64,000 nucleotides of DNA, taken from assembly GCA_026421215.1 (NCBI GenBank), contig JAPKBN010000001.1, forward strand, positions 1 through 64,000, written 5' to 3'. Below the pieces are notes generated by a model. That model made no database searches and was not told where the DNA came from. It was given only the letters and a program-made list of their open reading frames with translations. A program made the translations under genes and the position numbers. The stretch is from Dehalococcoidia bacterium (GTDB taxonomy: Bacteria > Chloroflexota > Dehalococcoidia > Lucifugimonadales > Lucifugimonadaceae). This document shows, in pieces, positions 56,854 through 64,000 of the stretch (positions are counted from its first letter, which is position 1; every line of letters starts with the position of its first letter).

Positions 56854-58775
56854 TCAGGGATCCGGTCCCGACCGCTATCGGAGCCTGATACGGGTCTGGA
56901 ATCCTCACCCAACAGGGGTAAATCGGTCGGTATTGCTGTGAACTGTTCTACGTATAACTGCCTGAACAGGCCGGAACGCGATACCAGATCATCAAACGTG
57001 CCGCGATCCACAACGCCCCCATTCAGCACGACCAGTATCTGGTCTGCGGCGATAATGGTGGACAGACGGTGGGCGATGGCGACGGTAGTCCGGCCGTCCA
57101 TCAGTTCGCCGAGCGCACGCTGAACCATCCTCTCTGATTTCGTGTCCAGGCTGCTAGTAGCCTCGTCCAGTACCAGAACCCGGGGATTTGCCAGCACGGC
57201 GCGGGCGATCGCTACCCGCTGGCGTTCGCCACCGGAAAGGCGATATCCGCGTTCCCCGACTATCGTGTCAAACCCCTCTGGCAGGCCCGAGATCGTGTCG
57301 TAAATCTGTGCCGCCTTCGCCGCCCGTGCCAGATCATCGTCGGTGGCCGTGGGATCACCGTATCGCAGGTTGTCGGCGATAGACGCGTGGAACAGGAACG
57401 GATCCTGACTCACCACACTGACGAGTGTCGACAGATCACGTAGCGCCATATCGCGCAGATCCACGTCGTCGATCCTGACGCTTCCGCTATCCACGTCGTA
57501 TAGCCGTGACATCAAGTAGCCGATCGTGGTCTTCCCGGATCCGCTCGGGCCAACCAACGCGGTCAATCGCCCGGCAGCAGCCGTAAAGTTCACATCCTCC
57601 AACCCGAAGCTGTCCTCGATTCCCCGAGCAGCGTCGTACTGGAAGTCGACATTCCTGAACGCGACTTCTCCTTTGACCGTGGCCGGGTTGACCGGTACAG
57701 GATCGACCGGGTCCTTGATATCAGGATCCAGATCCAGGTATTCAAATATCCGCTCGAACAATGCCAGAGCGCTTGTCACATCGACACCTCGGTTCAGCAG
57801 GCCGGCCAGGGGGAATAGAAGCCGAGTTTGGATAGCGGTGAAGGCGACGATTTCACCAACGGTCAAGCCTCCTCGCTCGTTGAAAAGTAACCAGCCACCG
57901 AAGGCCCACACGATTGCTGGCGCCATACCGAAGAAAGTTTGGACCAGAACGAAGAATCCGCGCCCCGTCATTTGCTGCCGCACCGAGACCCGCGTCAGTT
58001 CTTCATTGGTGGCGTCAAAGCGCTCTAGTTGCTCACGTTCACGTCCAAAGGTTTTGGCGAGCATTACGCCGGACACCGACAGGGTCTCTCCCGCGCTCGC
58101 CGTCAACTCTGCGACGGCCTGCTGTGTCTCACGGGTCAATCGTCGTCGCCGGCGCCCCACCTTGACTGTGAAGAAGACGAATATGGGTGTTACACCGAGC
58201 GCGACCAGCGAAAGTTGCCACGAAATGATCACCATCGCAATCACAGACGCGATCACGACGGCGGCGTTGGAGACGATGGTGCTTATCGTGTCGGTGAGGA
58301 CCAGCTGGGTGTTCGTGACGTCGTTGGTCAGACGGGACTGGATCTCGCCGGTCCGGGTGCCCGCGAAGAACGACACAGGCTGACGCTGGAGGTGGCTGTA
58401 CAGCCGGCCCCGAAGGTCCCGCATCACCGACAAACCGACCCTGGTGTTCAGGTGGGCCTGCAACAGGTTGAACCCGCCGGACGCAGCAGTCACACCGAGC
58501 ATGATCGAGACGATCGTAAGCAGTGTGTGCGTATCGCGGTTCGGGATCGCATCGTCGATGATGGTGGCGACAAGGAGCGGCGGTATCACGCCCAAGCTGG
58601 CGTTGACCAAGACCGACCCGATGACGCCTGCGAGGCGACGGCGGTAGGGCCGATACAGGGCGAAGGTTCGCCACAGCGTGTCTCGTTTGACCAGACGTTC
58701 AGGCGCGTCGGGCGGAGGGCGATTGAATCCCATTCGTCCCCCTCCGCCGCCGCCGTGTCCTGTTTGCATCGTCAT
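56841..58775 (-). CDS. ABC transporter, fused permease/ATPase (MsbA-like)
   Basis: ABC TM region plus ALVGPSGSGKTTIGYLMSRLYD, YRLSGGERQRVAIARAVL, VLVLDEATSSLD. Confidence 0.94.
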   Translation of the reverse strand: MTMQTGHGGGGGGRMGFNRPPPDAPERLVKRDTLWRTFALYRPYRRRLAGVIGSVLVNASLGVIPPLLVATIIDDAIPNRDTHTLLTIVSIMLGVTAASGGFNLLQAHLNTRVGLSVMRDLRGRLYSHLQRQPVSFFAGTRTGEIQSRLTNDVTNTQLVLTDTISTIVSNAAVVIASVIAMVIISWQLSLVALGVTPIFVFFTVKVGRRRRRLTRETQQAVAELTASAGETLSVSGVMLAKTFGREREQLERFDATNEELTRVSVRQQMTGRGFFVLVQTFFGMAPAIVWAFGGWLLFNERGGLTVGEIVAFTAIQTRLLFPLAGLLNRGVDVTSALALFERIFEYLDLDPDIKDPVDPVPVNPATVKGEVAFRNVDFQYDAARGIEDSFGLEDVNFTAAAGRLTALVGPSGSGKTTIGYLMSRLYDVDSGSVRIDDVDLRDMALRDLSTLVSVVSQDPFLFHASIADNLRYGDPTATDDDLARAAKAAQIYDTISGLPEGFDTIVGERGYRLSGGERQRVAIARAVLANPRVLVLDEATSSLDTKSERMVQRALGELMDGRTTVAIAHRLSTIIAADQILVVLNGGVVDRGTFDDLVSRSGLFRQLYVEQFTAIPTDLPLLGEDSRPVSGSDSGRDRIPEPAD

Positions 58776-59360
58776 AGGTGTTCATGGAGCGCCGCAGGTA
58801 GGTCAATGGCAGTCGTCTGCGGAGCGGAGCCTCGTATACAAGCGTAACCGCGTACCGCGTGTCAGGTATCGCCCTAGCTTCATCTAATTTGCAGCAAGGT
58901 CCTCGTATCGACAATGTCTTTTCTCCCAATTCCCAGATACCCGGGGTTTATGGCAGAAAAGTAACGCCCGGCGATGGCAACAATGTGCATTCACACGATT
59001 GATTGGAAGAGCCACAATGCGTCGCACCAAATCGCTCATTTGCGGGCCCTTATCGGGCCAGTGCCATAAGCCTTTTAGCCAAAAAGACCCTCACCAGCGT
59101 CCAGAGGCACGAGTTGTCCTTGCCGACACAACAATTGCAACCTCAATCCACCGGTCTGGGCATTGATCTGGTTCGAACCTGGCAGATATCGCATATCCAC
59201 GGACCGTTCAACGCATATGCGGCCGATTATGGTCGCTGGCGACGGATCAAACTTCCAGATGCATTAATCCCTATCGCAAAACCATCATGCTCTATGTGTA
59301 GGAAATGATAAGCTGCGATTCGTGGTCTCCAGGAACAGACAAGTGAATACCTGTGGGTAA

Positions 59361-60329
59361 TTGGCCCCGCCGCGGAACGTGAACATGCTTGCATTGCGCA
59401 GATCTACCGATGTAGCTAAACCCGCCAGCATAGGCGGTCGAGTAGCTTCATGGCAGGGCGCTACCCACCTGCGAGAATTTGGTATCGTGGGTGGCGCTTA
59501 CCTTCTTTACATGCTGATCCGACAGATTATCGCAGCAGATATTAACGCCGTCGCGTTCATCCACGCCGAGAACGTGATGAACCTGGAAAAAGATCTCGGT
59601 TTCTTCTGGGAGCCCGCTTTGCAGGGCTGGGCGATCGAGACGTCTGATAAGTTGGTGGTCTTCTTCAACTGGGCGTACATCCTCACGTTTTACCCGATTA
59701 TCGTCACGGCATCGATCATCCTGTATATGAAGTCTAAGCATCGCTATCGGTACTACCGTAACGTTGTCTTCCTGTCTTTCGTGTTCGCTCTTGTAGCCTT
59801 TGCCATATTCCCGTTGGCTCCTCCCCGAATGCTTACAAGAGAATTCGTTGACACGATGGCGATATTCGGGCCTGCGATCTACTCCGGTGCCGAGGGTGCC
59901 AGTTTCTACAACGCGTTCGCAGCGATGCCCAGTTTGCACTTCGGCTGGAGCGTCCTGTTTGCAATGATCTTTTTCCGCTCTGGCAGCCGTTTCTTGCGGA
60001 TCTTCGCTTTCATCTACCCGTCGATGATGCTTTTTACGATCGTAGTCACGGGCAATCACTACTTCCTGGACGCCATCGCTGGTGGATTTGTGATCGCCAT
60101 CTCGTTCGGTACGGTTAACGTAATTGGCGCTTTCCGGCGGGGTGAGTTAAGCACCAGTCAGCTCATCCCGACGACGAGCCGATCACTGGTGACTATCGGG
60201 GAAATGTGTCGCCTACAGCCGGACCGGGGCATGTTGACTCGCGGGTCACAGCCAGAGCAACAGGTTACCGGCCAGCGACAGTACGATCGGGACTACCAGC
60301 ACTCGGTCTACGTCTCTACGTTCATTTAG
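59361..60329 (+). CDS. PAP2-family / inositol phosphorylceramide synthase-like membrane protein
   Basis: FPLAPPRM, AAMPSLHFGWSVLFAMIFF, TGNHYFLDAIAGG. Confidence 0.85.
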   Translation: MAPPRNVNMLALRRSTDVAKPASIGGRVASWQGATHLREFGIVGGAYLLYMLIRQIIAADINAVAFIHAENVMNLEKDLGFFWEPALQGWAIETSDKLVVFFNWAYILTFYPIIVTASIILYMKSKHRYRYYRNVVFLSFVFALVAFAIFPLAPPRMLTREFVDTMAIFGPAIYSGAEGASFYNAFAAMPSLHFGWSVLFAMIFFRSGSRFLRIFAFIYPSMMLFTIVVTGNHYFLDAIAGGFVIAISFGTVNVIGAFRRGELSTSQLIPTTSRSLVTIGEMCRLQPDRGMLTRGSQPEQQVTGQRQYDRDYQHSVYVSTFI

Positions 60330-60738
60330 GCACGGCCGGGACCAGCGATCCAAGGGATTTCGGGCAATGCTCAATCCCAACCTCCCGCACGGTTCAAGGC
60401 ATTGGACGAATAAAGTTCTGCCGAGTGGAGCTTTTCAATTGTCACAACGAGTCCCGATCATCAAACCTTCCACAACCTGACGCTGATATCACCGCAATAC
60501 GTGCCATCGGCATCCACCGCACCCGTTGACGATTGGCGCACACCCCAGCGACCATTCCACTTCACTGGGCAGATGGCGTCCCGATCCTGCCCCGGGACGC
60601 CGTCACGGAGCGTTAATCGATTCGCCGTAACGATTCTTAAAACAGCCAAATTAATGGTGTTCTTGGCGTTCCTGTAATTGAGTGTGCACAAACATTTCGC
60701 TATGGGCTTCGCGACGCCGGTCCATCGCCGGAGATAAC

Positions 60739-60767
60739 AAAAAAAGGCCCCCGCCGAAGCGGGAGCC
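60739..60767 (-). terminator. Rho-independent terminator following tRNA-Gln/tRNA-Glu
   Basis: Minus strand GGCTCCCGC TTCG GCGGGGGCC TTTTTTT. Confidence 0.85.
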
Positions 60768-60777
60768 AAAATTTAGC

Positions 60778-60854
60778 TGGTAGCCCCTACGGGATTCGAA
60801 CCCGTGATCTCCGCCTTGAGAGGGCGGTGTCCTTGGCCGCTAGACGAAGGGGCC
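60778..60854 (-). tRNA. tRNA-Glu (CTC), CCA encoded
   Basis: Reverse strand GGCCCCT/AGGGGCT acceptor, CCGCC-CTCTCAA-GGCGG anticodon arm, GGTTCGAATCC. Confidence 0.95.
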
Positions 60855-60857
60855 TTG

Positions 60858-60931
60858 TGGCTGGCGATCCAGGATTCGAACCTGGATTGACGGATTCAGA
60901 GTCCGCTGTCCTACCGTTGAACGAATCGCCA
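60858..60931 (-). tRNA. tRNA-Gln (CTG), CCA encoded
   Basis: Reverse strand TGGCGAT/ATCGCCA acceptor, CTCTGAA anticodon loop, GGTTCGAATCC. Confidence 0.95.
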
Positions 60932-61004
60932 TTGACGGTCCGATTTTATCAGGGTCTGACGACAGAGCACATCGTTAATTCCGCTATTTTCAACTCGGTC
61001 TTGA

Positions 61005-62153
61005 TCAACGGGGCCCGCGACTGACTGAATCATCACCAAATCTATCTCGAATTCGGTCAAGTGTCGATGATAGAGTCGAGACATCTTTTACGGTTGAATC
61101 AAGCAGAGACAACTGGGCAGCGGGTTCGGAAAGGTTCTCCACTCCGACACCAATCAGACGCACCGGCGCGTTGCGTTGCTTCAACGTAGCGTCCAACAAA
61201 GCCGTGGCGATCTCCACAATACGGGCATCGCCATCGAACGACACATGTGGCGTGTTGTGCCGTGTGAGCGTCGTGAAATCGTTATAGCGCAGCTTCAGGC
61301 TCACGCTACGAGCATGCTTTCCTGTACGCCTGAGTCGCCTACCAACCCTCTCGGAGAGATCAGCGACCGTCTTGTCCAGGAAGGCCCGATCGGTCGAATC
61401 GGCATGAAAGGTCGTCTCCGAAGAGATCGATCTAGATTGGGTTTCCGACGATAGCTCAGAGTTATCAATTCCTTTTGCCCGTTCGATCAATCTGGAAGAC
61501 TGGTTGCCCATCTCTCGGCGGAGCGGTCCTTCCGGAAACGCCGCAAGTTGCCCGAGTGTTTGGATGCCAAGTCGAGCCAGTTTCTCCGCGGCGCGAGGGC
61601 CGATTCCCGGCAGTTTCCGGACTGGCATCGGTGCGAGATAAGCAGCCTCATCACCCGCTTGTACGGTGAACATGCCGTCCGGTTTACGTTCATCCGACGC
61701 TATCTTGGCAACAAGCCGAGAGGGGGCGATGCCGATCGACGCCGTCAATTTTAATTCTTCGCGCACACGATCCTTGACGGCCCGGCCGGCCTTCTCAGGT
61801 GGACCGTAGAGACCCTCCGTGCCGGTCATATCCATGTAGGCCTCATCTACACTCATCACCTGCACATCAGGCGTGTAGTCTCGGAGAATGGCCATGAACG
61901 ATTTCGAGATCTTGCCGTAAAGGTCGTGACTGCTGTTCATGACAAGCGCATTCGGGCAGAGTCGTAAAGCTCTTGACATCGGCATGGCGGATCGGACCCC
62001 GTAGGGCCTGACTTCGTAAGACGCGCACGCCACGACTCCCCGCCCCCCGGTGCCCCCAATGATCAGTAGTTTTCCGATCAGGTCCGGGTTGATCGAGCGT
62101 TCTGCGGCGGCAAAAAATGCGTCGATATCGACGTGGAATATGGTTCGTTCGAC
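61005..62153 (-). CDS. dinB: DNA polymerase IV (Y-family)
   Basis: IFHVDIDAFFAAAERS, VMSVDEAYMDMTG, LPGIGPRAAEKLARLGIQTLGQLA; GTG start at 62153. Confidence 0.93.
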   Translation of the reverse strand, partial: VERTIFHVDIDAFFAAAERSINPDLIGKLLIIGGTGGRGVVACASYEVRPYGVRSAMPMSRALRLCPNALVMNSSHDLYGKISKSFMAILRDYTPDVQVMSVDEAYMDMTGTEGLYGPPEKAGRAVKDRVREELKLTASIGIAPSRLVAKIASDERKPDGMFTVQAGDEAAYLAPMPVRKLPGIGPRAAEKLARLGIQTLGQLAAFPEGPLRREMGNQSSRLIERAKGIDNSELSSETQSRSISSETTFHADSTDRAFLDKTVADLSERVGRRLRRTGKHARSVSLKLRYNDFTTLTRHNTPHVSFDGDARIVEIATALLDATLKQRNAPVRLIGVGVENLSEPAAQLSLLDSTVKDVSTLSSTLDRIRDRFGDDSVSRGPR

Positions 62154-62294
62154 GGCCACCGATGGCCTCCCGTACTCGTGGCGGGACGTGGTACAGCGTA
62201 ATTTCACTGGACACGAGCGTAGCACCGGCACTTTCGCTCTCAAAGTCCGAGTGTCCGGATTCTCGAGCGTCTTGGGTTCTCGCGTCCGGGCAAA

Positions 62295-62771
62295 CTACGC
62301 CGGCTGCGAGCAGTCGCCCACTTCAAACCAGTCACGGCTTCGGTGCAGGTCGTTATTTCCAGACCATACGGATGAAGGTACGGCTATCACCTCGCCCGGG
62401 ATCACAAACCTGATGCCGTAACGCTTTCCAATCGGGCCTTCCGGGAATAGTCCGATGGCGGTGACCGAAGATTTCCCCCCCGACGCTAGGTCGATTTCAC
62501 TCTCAAAGAAGATCGAAATCAGACGTTCCTCGTCGACGAGAGCGATGCAGTACGGAGTTTGCCAGGCGACTTTGTCCAGATTTTCAAATTCGATGTTGAA
62601 TGAGCTTTGCCCACCGCCGACGTGTTTGTTGGCCTCTCCAGAGATATTGACGATTCTGTCTGTTTCAAAGGTCCATCCAAACCTGAAACTGGCGTCTGTG
62701 TTGGCGCAGGACACTGCCAGCAATATCACCGTCATCGCTGTCGCTAGAATAATGCCGGAGGGACGATGCAT
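62295..62771 (-). CDS. Hypothetical lipoprotein
   Basis: Signal peptide with lipobox LLAVSC; start overlaps ribH stop by 1 nt (TGATG). Confidence 0.65.
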   Translation of the reverse strand: MHRPSGIILATAMTVILLAVSCANTDASFRFGWTFETDRIVNISGEANKHVGGGQSSFNIEFENLDKVAWQTPYCIALVDEERLISIFFESEIDLASGGKSSVTAIGLFPEGPIGKRYGIRFVIPGEVIAVPSSVWSGNNDLHRSRDWFEVGDCSQPA

Positions 62772-63229
62772 CAGGCGTCGTTCAACGCACGCAGTAAGTT
62801 TGCCATTTCCACGGACGCTTCTGCGTACCCTGAGGCATGGCCGATACGTGCGTAGGCCTGGTCCGTGGTGTACGTAGTCTGGACGCCGAATATCACCGGG
62901 ACTCCGGTATCGAGGGACAAGCGGGCGATCCCGTCTGCGGATTCTTTCGAAACGTACTCGAAATGGGCCGTCGCGCCTTCGATCACTGCGCCTATGCAGA
63001 TCACCGAATCATAGTTGCCCGAGCGCGCCATCGCTGCTGCCGTAACCGGTAACTCAAACGCTCCTGGTACATGCGCGACCGTGACATCGGCATCCGATAC
63101 GCCAAGCTCCTCGAGCCTCGCCAGTGCCGATTCCAGCATGCGGTCCGTGATGTAACTGTTAAAGCGCGCAACCGCTATGCCGATGCGTAAGCCGGACCCG
63201 TCGCCGTGGCCGTTCAATTCTCTTGGCAT
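62771..63229 (-). CDS. ribH: 6,7-dimethyl-8-ribityllumazine synthase
   Basis: IGIAVARFNSYITDRMLESALARLEELGV, VPGAFELPVTA, CIGAVIEGATAHFEYVSKESADGIARLSLDTGVPVIFGV. Confidence 0.95.
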   Translation of the reverse strand: MPRELNGHGDGSGLRIGIAVARFNSYITDRMLESALARLEELGVSDADVTVAHVPGAFELPVTAAAMARSGNYDSVICIGAVIEGATAHFEYVSKESADGIARLSLDTGVPVIFGVQTTYTTDQAYARIGHASGYAEASVEMANLLRALNDA

Positions 63230-63240
63230 AACGCCGGGAG

Positions 63241-64000
63241 CTACCCGTCCAACCCAGCGCCGGACAGTGTGTGGCCCATTCGGTCCCGCTTCGTCTTCAG
63301 GTAGCGACGATTCTCGGGGTTGGAAGGCGCTTCTAGCCCGACCTGATTGATCTCAAGTCCGTAGCCCTGAAGACCGACTACTTTACGGGGGTTGTTGGTC
63401 ATTTGATTGAACTTCTTCACGCCTAGATCGACCAGGATCTGAGCGCCCACTCCGTAGTGACGGAGGTCCATGGCAAATCCGAGATGCTCGTTGGCCTCGA
63501 TAGTATCGAACCCCTCGTCCTGCAACTGGTACGCCTTCAGTTTGTTGTGGAGGCCAATTCCACGGCCCTCCTGACGCATGTAAAGCAAGACACCCCGTCC
63601 TTCAGCGGCGATGGCCTTCCGAGCCATTTCAACCTGGATGCCACATTCACAGCGAAGGCTTCCGAAGACGTCACCGGTCAAACATTCTGAGTGGATTCGG
63701 CCAAGGACCGGGTTTCCATCTGAGACATCTCCCATCACCAGAGCAACGTGCTCGTCATGGTCAACGAAACTCCGGTACGCGATGACGGTAAATTCGCCCT
63801 CCGGGGTTGGGAGCCGTGTTTCGGCGACCCGCTCCACAAGCTTCTCGTGCCGAAAGCGGTACTCGATGATGTCTGCAACGCTAACGATCGGGATGTCGAA
63901 CTCGGTGGAAAGCAATTCCAGCTCCGCCCGGCGGGCCATCGTGCCGTCCTCGTTCATCACTTCACATATAACTGCGGCCTCGCGCTGCCCGGCCATCCGG
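63241..64000 (-). CDS. ribBA: RibBA: end of DHBP synthase domain plus GTP cyclohydrolase II (5' end outside window)
   Basis: AAVICEVMNEDGTMAR followed by HSECLTGDVFGSLRCECGIQ, RQEGRGIGLHNKLKAYQLQD, GLQGYGLEI. Confidence 0.93.
   Translation of the reverse strand, partial: RMAGQREAAVICEVMNEDGTMARRAELELLSTEFDIPIVSVADIIEYRFRHEKLVERVAETRLPTPEGEFTVIAYRSFVDHDEHVALVMGDVSDGNPVLGRIHSECLTGDVFGSLRCECGIQVEMARKAIAAEGRGVLLYMRQEGRGIGLHNKLKAYQLQDEGFDTIEANEHLGFAMDLRHYGVGAQILVDLGVKKFNQMTNNPRKVVGLQGYGLEINQVGLEAPSNPENRRYLKTKRDRMGHTLSGAGLDG

Noticed and set aside
57526-58383. 285-aa plus-strand ORF
   Set aside because: Antisense to the MsbA-like ABC gene; Ser/Arg/Thr-rich shadow translation.
59003-59308. 101-aa plus-strand ORF upstream of the PAP2 gene
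   Set aside because: No clear ribosome binding site, irregular composition, no recognisable motif; treated as intergenic.
60461-60769. 102-aa minus-strand ORF
   Set aside because: Its 5' part runs through the tRNA terminator hairpin and poly-A tract; the N-terminus cannot be genuine. A C-terminal remnant was not recognised.
1-64000. CRISPR arrays, prophage, transposases, rRNA, RNase P, tmRNA and SRP RNA
   Set aside because: Read-through of both strands found no regularly spaced repeats, integrase/transposase ORFs or hallmark RNA motifs; a covariance-model search would be needed to exclude small RNAs definitively.

Overview
64 kb chromosomal fragment, densely coding on both strands. No rRNA, CRISPR array, prophage or transposase was recognised. 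Gene content looks like a free-living Chloroflexota, plausibly SAR202/Dehalococcoidia; this is inferred only from five enolase-superfamily (MR/MLE) paralogs, F420-associated genes (CofE, LLM oxidoreductase, PPOX-fold protein), an ETF pair, and CitE/HpaI/RraA lyases. Housekeeping genes include rbfA-truB, rsmG, addB-addA, dinB, ribH-ribBA and five tRNAs (Asn, Arg, Ala, Glu, Gln). Transporters include a LolD/MacB-type ATPase with a 1313-aa FtsX-like permease, MMPL, MsbA-like ABC, three MFS/CPA2-type carriers, aquaporin and CrcB. Best leads: (1) a tandem trio of K-x-R enolase-superfamily genes beside an amidase and a frameshifted cupin remnant; (2) an AttH-like lipoprotein overlapping an MMPL exporter; (3) twin 15-nt palindromes directly before a stand-alone AsnC-type ligand-binding domain gene; (4) decayed short palindromic repeats in intergenic spacers; (5) an addB-addA-secreted protease overlap operon; (6) a zinc-knuckle protein with histone-H1-like Ala/Lys tails; (7) rsmG with an apparent CTG start. 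No complete novel system could be proven from sequence alone.
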